A DNA stretch of 64,000 nucleotides from Vibrio hyugaensis (GCF_002906655.1 NZ_CP025794.1:1364001-1428000); one strand, 5' to 3'. Positions 27,407-36,866 are shown, counted from the stretch's first letter. The notes: generated by a model from the letters alone, not told the origin. A program made the numbers and translations.

Positions 27407-28363
27407 TTATTGCTGAACTTGGTATTCAAACTCAGGAACAACAACTTCTACGCGACGGTTTTGTTCACGACCTTCACGAGTCTCGTTTGAAGCGATTGGG
27501 TTGTTTTCACCTTCACCACGAGCGTGGATACGTGAAGCATCGATACCTTTTTCTACTAGCGCGTTTGCTACAGATTCAGCACGTTTCTCAGAAACTTTTT
27601 GGTTGTAAGCTGCTGGGCCTGAAGTGTCTGTGTAACCAATTACGTCAACGTTCGCTTGTGGGTACTCGTTTAGGAATGCTACTAGCTCGTCTAGTTTCGC
27701 AGCGCTCTCTGGTTTAAGCGTTGTGCTGTTTAGCGCGAAGCTACCAGTACCGATTGTTTGAGTTTCAAAAGTCTTAGTTACTACTACTGGAGCAACTTCT
27801 TCAACAACCACTTCTTCAACGATTGGTTCTTCTTCAACAACAACTTCGTCGTTACCGCCGAACTTGAATGCAACACCTAGCGTTGCAGAGTTGCCCATTG
27901 CTTTCACAGAATCGTTGCTGATGTCAGTGATTGTTTGGTATTCCGCACGTGCTGTTACGTTTTCGCTAACGTTGAATTCAACACCAGCTGCGCCTAGGTA
28001 AGAGTAATCGTCTTTACCGTCGTTCATCATTAGGTAAGCACCACCCACTTTACCGTAAAGTGCGATGTCTTCTGTGATTGGTAGGCTGAACTTAGGAGCA
28101 AGAGTGATTGCTTCTACGTGGCCACCAAAAGAAGTTTGGTCGAAGTCACCTAGGTTGTCGAAGCCTGCTTCTACTGAGAAGTAGTCATTCATTTCGTAAC
28201 CAACAAAAGCACCTAGAGTAGAGCCATCTTTGTCACAAGCTTGACCAGCTACACAAGCGTCTTCCATCCAAGACTTACCCATCTTACCGCCCACGTATAC
28301 TTCTGCGTGCGCTGCTGAAGCCATAAGTAAAGAAGCTGAAATTACCGCTGCTAGTTTTTTCAT
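27407..28363 (-). CDS. ompA: OmpA-family outer-membrane protein
   Basis: 318 residues. Signal peptide (KKLAAVISASLLMASAAHA), an 8-stranded barrel region (about 21-175, starting EVYVGGKMGKSWMEDAC), then a Glu/Val/Pro-rich hinge near 190-215. It ends in the C-terminal peptidoglycan-binding OmpA domain (LDELVAFLNEYPQANVDVIG, then YTDTSGPAAYNQKVSEKRAE). A cysteine pair in DACVAGQACD lies in an outer loop. It links the outer membrane to the cell wall. The symbol is by family; Vibrio genomes hold several OmpA-like genes. Confidence 0.9.
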   Translation of the reverse strand: MKKLAAVISASLLMASAAHAEVYVGGKMGKSWMEDACVAGQACDKDGSTLGAFVGYEMNDYFSVEAGFDNLGDFDQTSFGGHVEAITLAPKFSLPITEDIALYGKVGGAYLMMNDGKDDYSYLGAAGVEFNVSENVTARAEYQTITDISNDSVKAMGNSATLGVAFKFGGNDEVVVEEEPIVEEVVVEEVAPVVVTKTFETQTIGTGSFALNSTTLKPESAAKLDELVAFLNEYPQANVDVIGYTDTSGPAAYNQKVSEKRAESVANALVEKGIDASRIHARGEGENNPIASNETREGREQNRRVEVVVPEFEYQVQQ

Positions 28364-28660
28364 TATTGATTCCTCTAAAAGAAGTTCTCTTGTTCGTTAA
28401 CGAAATGCGCCGCCTGACTGACGTTGTATTTCAATTCTTTTATTCAGTTCCTTTGAGTTTGATACCGAAATAACTTCCGCTCATTTGCATAAAGTCACTT
28501 GGGTATGTCTCCTGCTCAATGATGCATAAGCTTGCCTCACTGACGGCGAGCACTATAACCCTAAGAAATCCCGAGACAAATCCCAGAACTGTCAATTTAA
28601 TGTCATCGAAAAGCATGATTTAGTGTGATCTAGCGCACCACAAAGCGAGCCACAGCAATG

Positions 28661-28676
28661 AAGCAAACGTTTGCGT
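28661..28676. promoter_or_regulatory. PurR-like operator palindrome
   Basis: AAGCAAACGTTTGCGT, with perfect core GCAAACGTTTGC. This closely matches the purine-repressor box of gammaproteobacteria (ACGCAAACGTTTGCGT type). Neither neighbour is a purine gene, so the target is unclear. Confidence 0.5.
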
Positions 28677-28918
28677 GAGGTTTCAAAATAGTAGAGGTAA
28701 AGCAAATTAACTTCTCATTAATGAGACGATATTTAAGGAACTTTAAGGATAGTGTTTATATTTCAGAGAGATATTTCGTATACAACCCCTCAATTAGCAT
28801 TCACAGTGGCTATATTTGGATTAGTAAAACTTATCAACTTTTGAGCAATATGATGAGAAAAAGTTCAGTAATTCAGGCGGTATTTCAGGAATTTTGCTGT
28901 TTCCCTGGTGCCAGATAC

Positions 28919-28946
28919 AAAAAAAACCGCGGTATTTACCGCGGCT
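28919..28946 (-). terminator. Terminator after gltX
   Basis: CCGCGGTA (28927-28934) pairs with TACCGCGG (28937-28944). On the minus strand it is followed by a run of eight T. Confidence 0.92.
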
Positions 28947-28968
28947 TTTCGACTAATTATTCAAGCAA

Positions 28969-30396
28969 TTATGCGTTTGCTTCACGCTCAGCGATGAACT
29001 CAAGCGCCATCTTGATACGAGCAACGCAGCGCTCTTTGCCAATCAGTTCCATTACTGCGTCTACAGAAGGAGACTGACCGCCACCGGTTACTGCGACGCG
29101 TAGTGGCATACCGATTTTGCCCATGCCGATTTCTAACTCTTCACATACAGCTGCAATAACGCCATCTTTGATGTTCGTTGTTGTCCACTCAGTTAGTGCT
29201 TCTGCTTTCGCCAGGGCAAGCTCTAGAGGCTCTTTAGCAACGCCACGTAGGTGTTTCTTCGCCGCGCCTGCTTCAAACTCAGAGAAATCTTCGTAGAAGT
29301 AACGGATTTGCTCAGCTAGCTCAACTAGCGTGTTGCAACGCTCACCCACTAGCTTGATCACTTCAGTGATAGCAGGGCCGTTTGTTACGTCTAGTTTTTG
29401 TTGATCTAGGTGCCATTGTAGGTGCTCTGCAACGTACGCTGGATCTGAGTTTTTGATGTAGTGGTTGTTCAACCATTGCAGTTTATCAGTGTTGAATGCA
29501 GACGCTGACTTAGATACTGCGTTTAGGCTGAACAAGTTGATCATCTCTTCTTGAGTGAAGATCTCTTGGTCACCATGAGACCAACCAAGACGCACTAGGT
29601 AGTTGTTTAGTGCTGCAGGGAGGTAACCCATATCGCGGTATTGCATTACCGATACAGCGCCGTGACGCTTAGACAGTTTCGCACCGTCATCACCTAGGAT
29701 CATTGCACAGTGTGCGAATGTTGGTACTGGCGCACCTAGTGCTTCGTAGATGTTAATCTGACGAGGTGTGTTGTTGATGTGGTCTTCACCGCGCACTACG
29801 TGAGTGATACCCATGTCCCAGTCGTCAACCACAACACAGAAGTTGTACGTTGGAGAACCGTCAGTACGACGGATGATCAGATCATCCATTTGTGTGTTGC
29901 TGATTTCGATACGGCCGCGGATTTGGTCATCAAATACTACGCTGCCTTCTTTCGGATTACGGAAACGGATAACACATGGATCGCCATCTTTTGCTGCTTC
30001 GTTTGCCGCTTTGATTTTTGGATGGTTAGCATCGTAACGAGGCATTTCTTTGTTTGCTTCTTGCTCTGCACGAACTTCGTCTAGCAGCTCTTTCGATGCG
30101 TAACATTTGTATGCTTTGTCTTCTTCTAGAAGCTTATCAACCATCTCGTTGTAACGATCAAAACGTTGAGTTTGGAAGTAAGGACCTTCGTTCCACTCAA
30201 GACCTAGCCATTCCATGCCTTCTAGGATCGCATCAACCGCTTCCTGAGAGTTACGCTCAAGGTCAGTATCTTCGATACGTAGAACGAATTCACCACCTTG
30301 GTTTTTAGCGTATAGCCAAGAGTAAAGTGCAGTACGCGCACCACCAACGTGTAGGTAGCCAGTTGGGCTAGGAGCAAAACGAGTTTTAACCGTCAT
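28969..30396 (-). CDS. gltX: Glutamyl-tRNA synthetase
   Basis: 475 residues, class I synthetase. The HIGH-type motif is in [19 protein letters not shown] (about 7-25). The KMSKS-type loop is KLSKR at 240-244. It charges tRNA-Glu with glutamate. Length and the C-terminal anticodon-binding helices match the discriminating bacterial enzyme. It is monocistronic, with its own terminator. Confidence 0.97.
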   Translation of the reverse strand: MTVKTRFAPSPTGYLHVGGARTALYSWLYAKNQGGEFVLRIEDTDLERNSQEAVDAILEGMEWLGLEWNEGPYFQTQRFDRYNEMVDKLLEEDKAYKCYASKELLDEVRAEQEANKEMPRYDANHPKIKAANEAAKDGDPCVIRFRNPKEGSVVFDDQIRGRIEISNTQMDDLIIRRTDGSPTYNFCVVVDDWDMGITHVVRGEDHINNTPRQINIYEALGAPVPTFAHCAMILGDDGAKLSKRHGAVSVMQYRDMGYLPAALNNYLVRLGWSHGDQEIFTQEEMINLFSLNAVSKSASAFNTDKLQWLNNHYIKNSDPAYVAEHLQWHLDQQKLDVTNGPAITEVIKLVGERCNTLVELAEQIRYFYEDFSEFEAGAAKKHLRGVAKEPLELALAKAEALTEWTTTNIKDGVIAAVCEELEIGMGKIGMPLRVAVTGGGQSPSVDAVMELIGKERCVARIKMALEFIAEREANA

Positions 30397-30520
30397 CAGA
30401 GTTCCTTAGGGGTAATGAGCAACGAGAGAGCTCTCGTTGTAATATCAAGGATAAAAGTGGCGACATTTTACCATCGTAAGTCGATTCTACAATCATTCCG
30501 TGTGGATTAACGCTAGAAAT

Positions 30521-30553
30521 ACAAACAGGGCAGCACCGATTAAGGTACTGCCC
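30521..30553 (-). terminator. Terminator after the YccT-like gene
   Basis: GGGCAGCACC (30528-30537) pairs with GGTACTGCCC (30544-30553) with one mismatch. On the minus strand the following sequence is TGTTTGTATTT. Confidence 0.75.
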
Positions 30554-30622
30554 TCTTATTTATAGCGGCAAAACGCTTAGAACAACAGGAAAGCTATCGC
30601 AAAAGAAAGTTATGAATGCTGA

Positions 30623-31219
30623 CTATTTTAGATTCTGCATCGCCCACTGCATGAATTCTTGTTGCTCTTGACGGCTTAGATCACTGAAGGACTCTTTCAA
30701 TGTCTTAGTGACAGCCGGAGACGCCGCGATGCTTGCTTTCGTCGATTGCTTGTTCATTGCCTTGTTGTAATCCGCCACTTCACGTTCGTAATCACGGAAG
30801 CCTTGCAAACCACCTTTACGCAACTGAACCATAGAGAACTCGATGTCTTTACCATTTGCGTCTTTTAGCTCGACCTTCGGATCCATTTCAAACGCTTTCG
30901 CTTCTTCGATGGTACGGAACTTATTGTAAGTGAGCGTAAGCTCTGCGTCTTTTGGAGCATCAAACTCTAATAAAAGAGGCTGTGAATCAAACTTACGACG
31001 CTTACCATCTTCAAATACAATTTGGCCCACATTCACGGCCAGTTGGTTTGCACCGTCTTCTACTTTGATGCTGTTGTTGTCAGAGATCCACTCAGGGTAG
31101 ACGAACTCACTGTTGAGAACGCGAGGAACCAATTCCGCTTGCAGAGTCAGTTGAGCAGCAAATGCAGGCGCAGAAAGGATTGCGCAAAGTCCTAATAGTG
31201 TGGTTGTTTTTTTCATCAT
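30623..31219 (-). CDS. Periplasmic DUF2057/YccT-like protein
   Basis: 198 residues with a clear signal peptide (KKTTTLLGLCAILSAPAFA). The mature part begins AQLTLQAELVPRVLNSEFVY and has the DUF2057 pattern (QLAVNVGQIVFEDGKRRKFD; FDAPKDAELTLTYNKFRTIE). The family includes E. coli YccT/CsgI, reported to affect curli; a role here is not shown. Adjacent ATGs at 31219 and 31216 are equally possible starts. It is an isolated gene between gltX and chiP. Confidence 0.75.
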   Translation of the reverse strand: MMKKTTTLLGLCAILSAPAFAAQLTLQAELVPRVLNSEFVYPEWISDNNSIKVEDGANQLAVNVGQIVFEDGKRRKFDSQPLLLEFDAPKDAELTLTYNKFRTIEEAKAFEMDPKVELKDANGKDIEFSMVQLRKGGLQGFRDYEREVADYNKAMNKQSTKASIAASPAVTKTLKESFSDLSRQEQQEFMQWAMQNLK

Positions 31220-31230
31220 GGTTTTCTCGT

Positions 31231-31288
31231 CTTATACCAATTTAGATAAGCCACTGAAACTAACAGGCCGGTCATTCCAATGGCTTAT
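31231..31288. repeat. Palindromic element carrying TATACCAAT
   Basis: GATAAGCCA (31245-31253) begins an 8-bp pairing, ATAAGCCA with TGGCTTAT (31281-31288). ATACCAAT is at 31234 and ATTCCAAT at 31274. It shares the ATACCAAT/ATTCCAAT words with the element between ptsI and crr, and the loop word with the tRNA-array hairpins. Confidence 0.4.
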
Positions 31289-31306
31289 ATGAATAAGTAT
31301 CAAGAC

Positions 31307-31329
31307 AAAAAGGGCGTTTCCGCCCTTTT
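31307..31329 (-). terminator. Terminator after chiP
   Basis: AAAAGGGCG / CGCCCTTTT stem with a TTT-type loop (31307-31329). On the minus strand it is followed by TTTTTGTC. Confidence 0.9.
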
Positions 31330-31342
31330 AGCTGCTTCTATA

Positions 31343-32464
31343 TTAGAAGTAGTATTCAACACCTACAGAGAACTCGTCGTAGTCAGCTGACTTCCAACGT
31401 GCTTCTGTTGGTTTGTCTAGTTGAGACGCACCGTCACCGAAGTCTAGCGTACGAGCACGAGCGTAAAGTACTGCAGATGGGTCTACGAAGTACATGATCT
31501 GTGCAGATAGTACATCATCCGCTGTGTTATCGATTGTCTTACCGTCACGTTCTAGGTCGAAGTTTGCTGCGTAACCCAGTTTGTACTGCCAATCACCAGT
31601 TGTGTACATCAGACCAGCAGACATTGCATCTTGCTTCTCGCTTACACCGTTGCTTGCATCAGCTTCCATGTATTTGTATTGAGCGAAGAAAGAGATACCG
31701 TTGTCAAACCAACCTTGAACACCTAGTAGGTACGTGTTGTTTTCCCAAGTTTGACTTTCACCTTCGATGTTGCGGTTACCTTCGTAAGCTGCATCCAATT
31801 GTAGTGGACCTAACTTGTAGTGAGCCGCGATGCCGCCCCAGTAATCGTCACCTTCACCTAGACCCGCTTTATCACCAGCACCCACTGCTGCGTCGATAGA
31901 GAACTTGTCAGCGTACATTGGAGAATCCCAACGGATAGTGTTTGATTGACGGTCTTGGTACTTAGCACCACCGATTGCACCACCCCAGTCGTAAACATCG
32001 CCTAGACCTGGGTTAGATGCTGGCCAGTCAACCAACTCGTACATTGGAGTAAGAACGCGACCTAGACGAACTTGACCCCAAGAAGCGCTTTCAAAACCTA
32101 CGAATGTGTCACGCTCACCAAGACCTGCGCCTTCACCACCAAAGCTTGGGTCTACGTAGCCACCTTCGATTTGCCAAATGAACGTTGGTTCAAAGTTAGC
32201 GAATTGCTTTTTACCACGGAAGCCGATACGTGATTCGTTGTTTAGCTGCATGCCGCCCAAGTCATCGTCAGTTGCTTTGCTACCAGAATCGTAATCGCGG
32301 TACGCGGCCTGCATCGCGATAATACCGTACACTTCATATGAGAAAGAGTCTTTAGTTAGGTACTCTTTCGCTGCATCACTGTTTGCACCATCAGCAAAAG
32401 CTGAACCACTGAACATCATGCCTGTGATTGCAGTAGCAAGTAGGCTTTTCTTTAGGTAAGACAT
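31343..32464 (-). CDS. chiP: Chitoporin ChiP (chitooligosaccharide-specific outer-membrane porin)
   Basis: 373 residues: a 24-residue signal peptide (SYLKKSLLATAITGMMFSGS, then AFA) and a 349-residue mature barrel ending in YYF. The mature N-terminus DGANSDAAKEYLTKDSFSYE matches the plug peptide of the characterised V. harveyi chitoporin. The sugar-stacking tryptophan falls exactly at mature position 136 (GDVYDWGG). ChiP lets chitin fragments into the periplasm, where chitobiase-type enzymes (a gene 5 kb away) act. An isolated gene with a 470-base upstream region. Confidence 0.95.
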   Translation of the reverse strand: MSYLKKSLLATAITGMMFSGSAFADGANSDAAKEYLTKDSFSYEVYGIIAMQAAYRDYDSGSKATDDDLGGMQLNNESRIGFRGKKQFANFEPTFIWQIEGGYVDPSFGGEGAGLGERDTFVGFESASWGQVRLGRVLTPMYELVDWPASNPGLGDVYDWGGAIGGAKYQDRQSNTIRWDSPMYADKFSIDAAVGAGDKAGLGEGDDYWGGIAAHYKLGPLQLDAAYEGNRNIEGESQTWENNTYLLGVQGWFDNGISFFAQYKYMEADASNGVSEKQDAMSAGLMYTTGDWQYKLGYAANFDLERDGKTIDNTADDVLSAQIMYFVDPSAVLYARARTLDFGDGASQLDKPTEARWKSADYDEFSVGVEYYF

Positions 32465-32877
32465 TTTTAACCCCTATATTTTTAGTTTTTTCCATTTTCA
32501 AATTCGCTAACTAGGACATTGCAGGAACTTGAATCTGTGTTTGGACGGAGCAAATATGACAAACTTTTTTCGCAGTAAAAAACTTTCCCCACGGCAATCT
32601 GAGCAACTTCAAAATGAGAAGATCAAAAACAATATAAACCAATTAATAACAAGGACTTAAAATGACAAATAAAAATATAAAAACGTCAAAAGCATCCAGA
32701 GTCACTTGCTTTTTATATAAAAAGCTCGAAATTCGTGAGCAATCTCACCTCACTTTTAGGCGTTTTAACGGAACTTTATATTCAGAGAGAAAAAACTTTG
32801 AGATAACTCGCAACAATATCAGTACATTGACGATGCAAATAGGGGGATTTTGACGAAATTGTTTCACGTCGAAATGC
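32465..32877. other. Non-coding region upstream of chiP
   Basis: AT-rich region holding the chiP control region. A CGTCAAAA word at 32684 lies about 220 bases before the chiP start, at the same distance and orientation as in front of the KdgM-like and chitobiase genes. A 63-codon ORF at 32662-32853 has a fair ribosome site but no family features and is not accepted as a gene. Confidence 0.4.
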
Positions 32878-32908
32878 TTGACCTTCCCCTTGCAGGAAGG
32901 TTTATCCT
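32878..32908 (+). promoter_or_regulatory. CueR-type copper-responsive promoter of copA
   Basis: The -35 TTGACC and -10 TATCCT are separated by 19 bases, the long spacer of MerR-family promoters. The spacer holds the dyad ACCTTCC/GGAAGGT, which is the CueR operator pattern seen at E. coli copA. The cueR gene itself is not in the window. Confidence 0.9.
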
Positions 32909-32937
32909 CTGAACATTACTATTCTTGAGGACAAATT

Positions 32938-35634
32938 ATGTATCAGTTCGTTGTACCGATGTCAGGGCTTAACTGCATGGGCTGTGCTAGAAAAGTTGAG
33001 AAAGCTTTACATGCCAATCACAGTGTTGAGATCATCAATTTGTCCCCAACAGTGGTTGAGTTGAAAACTGAATCCCCTCTTTCTTCTATTGTTGAATCCA
33101 TCGAGACATTGGGTTATCACGCTGGCCATCAATATCAGTTCAACCTAGCTGGACTAAGTTGTGGCGGCTGCGTGAAGAAACTCTCTTCTTTATTAGAAGC
33201 AAACCAAGACGTCATTGCATTTCAAGCGTCGACAACCCAACTCGATATCACGACCCTACTATCAGAGCAGAAAGTGATCGATCTTGTGGCGACTCTCGGC
33301 TACACCGCCAGCCCTGATTCTATTGAAGTAGAGGAAGAAAGCTCACCAGAGACTGAACAGGCAGACAAGCAAAGCAATATTAAAGATGCGCAGGTGCCAC
33401 CAGCGAGTATTCAGCTGCAAATGCTGATTCAAGGCATGACGTGTGCGAGTTGCGTCTCTTCAGTAGAGAAAGCACTTACTAACGTAGAAGGCATTGAGAA
33501 AGCACAAGTAAACCTTGCCGAGCAAAGTGCATTAGTGTTTGCTACTCAAGATTCTGAAGCCCTTCACCACGCGATTATTGATTCAGTAAAACAAGCCGGT
33601 TACCAAGCAGAGATCCTCCAAGACGCAGCAACCCAGCAAGAAAAGCAAGCAGCACAGCAACTTGCCCAACAAAAACGCTTCAGGCTTGATGCAATAGCTG
33701 GCTTAGTTGTTGGTGCGCCACTGATGTTGTGGGGGATATTTGGCGGCAACATGGTGATTCGCAACACGAACGACCAGTTGGCTTGGGGTGCGATTGGTAT
33801 TCTGTGTCTCTTACTGCTAGCAACAGCGGGTAAGCACTTCTTTACTAACGCATGGTTAGCAGCCACTCACAAACGTGCCACCATGGACACCTTAGTCGCG
33901 TTAGGTACTGGGGCGGCGTGGTTCTATTCGATGCTTGTGGTGATTTTCCCAGACTGGTTCCCTCTTGCTTCACGCCATGTGTACTTTGAAGCAAGTGCAA
34001 TGATCATCGGCTTAATTTCTCTTGGTCACTATATCGAGGCAAAAGCCAAAGCAAACACAACACGCTCATTGCAGGCGCTGATTAACCTGCAACCTCAACA
34101 AGCGACGGTGATTACAGAACAAGGTGATCAACAGATCGTGGTTGAGCAAATCACGCTAGGCATGAAATTGCGCATCAAACCGGGCGAGAAGGTGCCAGTA
34201 GATGGCGTTGTGATACAGGGTGAATCGTACATTGATGAGTCGATGCTAACCGGTGAACCCGTACCAGTATTAAAAGCGCACGATGCGCAAGTGTCTGCCG
34301 GTACATTAAATACCGATGGTGGATTAGTCATTGAAGCAAAGGACATCGGCGCGAACACCATGCTGGCTCGAATCATTCGCATGGTACGCACGGCGCAAAG
34401 CAGTAAGCCTGCCATTGCCAAATTAGCAGACCAGATTTCATCGGTATTTGCTCCGGTCGTGGTCGGTATCGCAATCCTAGCTGCTTTGGTTTGGTTTGCC
34501 GTAGGTCCAGAACCTAAAGCCAGCTACATGCTTGTAGTAACGACCACTGTGTTGATCATCGCCTGCCCTTGTGCACTGGGCTTAGCAACGCCATTGTCGG
34601 TCACCGTTGGTGTCGGTAAAGCCGCAGAGCTTGGCATTCTGATCAAAGACGCTGACGCACTGCAGTTGGCAAGCAAAATCGACACGGTCGTATTCGATAA
34701 AACTGGCACGCTGACTCAAGGTAAACCGAGTGTGCAGCAAGTGTTTACTCACGCTACCAGCCAAGAACACATGCTGGCTCTGGCATACGCGGCAGAGCGT
34801 CAATCGGAGCACCCGTTGGCCAAAGCCGTGTGTGATTACGCGAGAAAGAACAAGACTGAAAGTGTTGAGTTGAGCGCATTCGAGAACATTCGTGGCCGTG
34901 GTATTACTGCGACTTACCAAGCACAACCGCTACTCATTGGCTCATTGCAATTTATGCAAACCGAGCAGATTGATACCAGCTCAATGAAGCAAGCAATTGA
35001 AGATTGTGCAAACAACGCTTGGACACCAGTAGCTGTAGCTCTGAACAACGAACTGATTGGTTTAATTGCCATCGCTGATCCAATTAAATCTGATGCCAAA
35101 CAAGCAGTGTCTGCATTAAAATCGCAGGGCATAAAAACTGTCATGCTCACAGGCGACAACCAACACGTAGCCAATGCTATCGGTAAAGAGCTCGGCATTG
35201 ATGAAGTCATCGCTCAAGTGATGCCCGACGAGAAAGCACAACATATTGAACTGCTGCAATCTCAAGGCCGCACAGTGGCGATGATCGGTGATGGCATCAA
35301 TGACGCACCAGCCCTTGCGTTGGCGGATCTTGGTGTCGCAATGGGAAGTGGCAGTGACGTGGCAATCGAAAGCTCACAAATGACCATTCTCAATACATCA
35401 CCAATGGCCGTTGTGCATGCGATTGAACTCTCGCGCGCGACACTTAAGAACATGAAACAAAACTTGTTCGGCGCCTTTGTTTATAACTCGTTGGGTATCC
35501 CTATCGCCGCAGGCGTACTTTACCCAGCGTTTGGATTTTTGCTCAGTCCTGTCGTTGCTGGTGCAGCGATGGCACTGTCTTCAATCACGGTCGTCAGTAA
35601 TGCAAATCGACTACGACTGTTTACCATTAAGTAA
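32938..35634 (+). CDS. copA: Cu(I)-exporting P1B-type ATPase CopA
   Basis: 898 residues. Three N-terminal metal-binding domains with CxxC pairs at Cys13/Cys16 (CMGC), Cys75/Cys78 (CGGC) and Cys169/Cys172 (CASC); only the third has the classical GMTC context. Then come membrane helices, the metal-site motif CPC near 542, the phosphorylated Asp587 in DKTGTLT, and GDGINDAP at 784-791. It pumps Cu(I) to the periplasm. It is longer than E. coli CopA (834 residues, two such domains). It is in an operon with copG, 24 bases downstream, under a CueR-type promoter. Confidence 0.96.
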   Translation: MYQFVVPMSGLNCMGCARKVEKALHANHSVEIINLSPTVVELKTESPLSSIVESIETLGYHAGHQYQFNLAGLSCGGCVKKLSSLLEANQDVIAFQASTTQLDITTLLSEQKVIDLVATLGYTASPDSIEVEEESSPETEQADKQSNIKDAQVPPASIQLQMLIQGMTCASCVSSVEKALTNVEGIEKAQVNLAEQSALVFATQDSEALHHAIIDSVKQAGYQAEILQDAATQQEKQAAQQLAQQKRFRLDAIAGLVVGAPLMLWGIFGGNMVIRNTNDQLAWGAIGILCLLLLATAGKHFFTNAWLAATHKRATMDTLVALGTGAAWFYSMLVVIFPDWFPLASRHVYFEASAMIIGLISLGHYIEAKAKANTTRSLQALINLQPQQATVITEQGDQQIVVEQITLGMKLRIKPGEKVPVDGVVIQGESYIDESMLTGEPVPVLKAHDAQVSAGTLNTDGGLVIEAKDIGANTMLARIIRMVRTAQSSKPAIAKLADQISSVFAPVVVGIAILAALVWFAVGPEPKASYMLVVTTTVLIIACPCALGLATPLSVTVGVGKAAELGILIKDADALQLASKIDTVVFDKTGTLTQGKPSVQQVFTHATSQEHMLALAYAAERQSEHPLAKAVCDYARKNKTESVELSAFENIRGRGITATYQAQPLLIGSLQFMQTEQIDTSSMKQAIEDCANNAWTPVAVALNNELIGLIAIADPIKSDAKQAVSALKSQGIKTVMLTGDNQHVANAIGKELGIDEVIAQVMPDEKAQHIELLQSQGRTVAMIGDGINDAPALALADLGVAMGSGSDVAIESSQMTILNTSPMAVVHAIELSRATLKNMKQNLFGAFVYNSLGIPIAAGVLYPAFGFLLSPVVAGAAMALSSITVVSNANRLRLFTIK

Positions 35635-35658
35635 GCGACACTTCTTCTCGAGGATATT

Positions 35659-36108
35659 ATGAAGTTGAAACTATTGACCTTTACAATGCTTGCTGTCACA
35701 TCGGCGAACGTATTAGCCGCTGATGTCATCAACCACAAATCGCCATACTGTGGCTGCTGTGGCGAATGGACAAAACACATGGAAGAGAACGGCTTTACTG
35801 TGGAAGAAAAGCTGCATGATGACATGAATGCGATCAAACGCGATTTGGGCATCAAGAACGAACAGCTTTACTCTTGCCACACCGCGGAGATCGATGGCTA
35901 CGTATTTGAAGGTCATATTCCTGCCGACGACATTAAAGCGTTTTTGGAAAACCCACCTCGAAATGCAAAAGGCCTGACTGTACCGGGTATGCCAATGGGC
36001 TCACCGGGCATGGAGTACGGCGAGAAGAAAGACAGCTACGCTGTTTACGCCTACAACGAGAAAGGTCAGGTTTACGAATACCGCTACCACAAAGGTAACG
36101 ACCAATAA
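35659..36108 (+). CDS. copG: CopG-type DUF411 periplasmic metal-binding protein
   Basis: 149 residues with a signal peptide (KLKLLTFTMLAVTSANVLA). The mature part has the DUF411 motif SPYCGCCGEWTKHMEENGF, with the Cys-rich CGCC, a later SCHTAEIDGYVFEGHIPADD, and a Met-rich loop (PGMPMGSPGMEYG) suited to Cu(I). Homologues next to copA (e.g. V. cholerae CopG) act in copper tolerance, especially at low oxygen. It is cotranscribed with copA. Confidence 0.9.
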   Translation: MKLKLLTFTMLAVTSANVLAADVINHKSPYCGCCGEWTKHMEENGFTVEEKLHDDMNAIKRDLGIKNEQLYSCHTAEIDGYVFEGHIPADDIKAFLENPPRNAKGLTVPGMPMGSPGMEYGEKKDSYAVYAYNEKGQVYEYRYHKGNDQ

Positions 36109-36112
36109 AAAC

Positions 36113-36146
36113 AAAGCCCAGCGAGACAAACCGCTGGGCTTTTTCT
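36113..36146 (+). terminator. Terminator after copA-copG
   Basis: AAAGCCCAGCG (36113-36123) pairs with CGCTGGGCTTT (36132-36142), followed by TTTC. It may also serve the convergent KdgM-like gene. Confidence 0.92.
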
Positions 36147-36173
36147 TAATGGACAGTTAAGACAAACTTTTAA

Positions 36174-36866
36174 TTAGAAGCCGTAAGACGCACCGAACAC
36201 GAACGCGTTGTTCACTAGGCTGTCACCCGCTGAGTTTTCTGCACCGTGAGCTTGGCTACGGAACTCAAAGTATGGCTGTACGCCTTTACGAGTCCATGTT
36301 GCACGCAACTCGTGGTCCATGGTCTCTGCTTCAATCATGTAAACGTTGTTGTAGCTGAAGGTCACGTCTTCATTCATCGCGTAACCAATGCGGTTATCCA
36401 TGCGGTAGTCTGTTTTCGCATCTGCGTCTGTTGCATCAATGTGTGCACGAGTACGGTTACTTAGCGAGATACCATTATCGAAGTTGTAGCCGATTTTAAC
36501 CAAAGGACGGTATTGGATGCTCTCACCCGCAGAGAATAGGTGTTGGTAACCTGCTGCAACCCATAGGTGATCAGTGATGTTAAATGCTTGCTCACCACCC
36601 ACAGTGATTGCTGGTGTTGTGTTACCTGCGCCGCCGTTTTCAGTTTCTAGTTTACCTAGTTGAATGCCGTCAAACTCAGTGTAAACCGTGAAGCCGCCGA
36701 ATTGGTTATCGAAAGTGTGGCCTGCTTCTAGCGTTGATGTCATGTCCGAACCGTGGATTCGACCATCATCGTGGAATTGGATGTTACCCGTTACGTAAGA
36801 TGAGCCTGCGAAAGCGCTTGATGCGAAAACAAGAGAAAGTGCACTTAGTGCAAAAACGTTTTTCAT
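36174..36866 (-). CDS. KdgM-family small outer-membrane porin
   Basis: 230 residues. Signal peptide (KNVFALSALSLVFASSAFA), then alternating beta strands ending in GASYGF, a typical outer-membrane C-terminal phenylalanine. Patterns such as LEAGHTFDNQFGGFTVYTEF, EQAFNITDHLWVAAGYQHLF and TDYRMDNRIGYAMNEDVTFS fit the 12-strand KdgM/NanC monomeric porins for acidic oligosaccharides. The substrate is unknown. Its promoter shares two motifs with that of the chitobiase gene, so a link to glycan use is plausible. The family call is moderately sure. Confidence 0.75.
   Translation of the reverse strand: MKNVFALSALSLVFASSAFAGSSYVTGNIQFHDDGRIHGSDMTSTLEAGHTFDNQFGGFTVYTEFDGIQLGKLETENGGAGNTTPAITVGGEQAFNITDHLWVAAGYQHLFSAGESIQYRPLVKIGYNFDNGISLSNRTRAHIDATDADAKTDYRMDNRIGYAMNEDVTFSYNNVYMIEAETMDHELRATWTRKGVQPYFEFRSQAHGAENSAGDSLVNNAFVFGASYGF

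Larger units (their letters stand above)
28364..28968. other. 605-base non-coding region between ompA and gltX
   Basis: It holds the ompA promoter and long leader (minus strand), a LacI/PurR-type palindrome at 28661-28676, and the gltX terminator. An ORF at 28721-29077 lacks family features and runs across the gltX terminator into gltX, so it is not accepted. An outer-membrane-related small RNA could fit here but I cannot define one. Confidence 0.5.

Noticed and set aside
28721..29077. 118-codon plus-strand ORF between ompA and gltX
   Set aside because: It runs through the gltX terminator into the gltX coding region antisense, has no family features, and its composition follows non-coding sequence.
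32662..32853. 63-codon plus-strand ORF upstream of copA
   Set aside because: A fair AAGGA site precedes it, but the peptide has no recognisable features, lies in the chiP control region, and ends before the CueR promoter.
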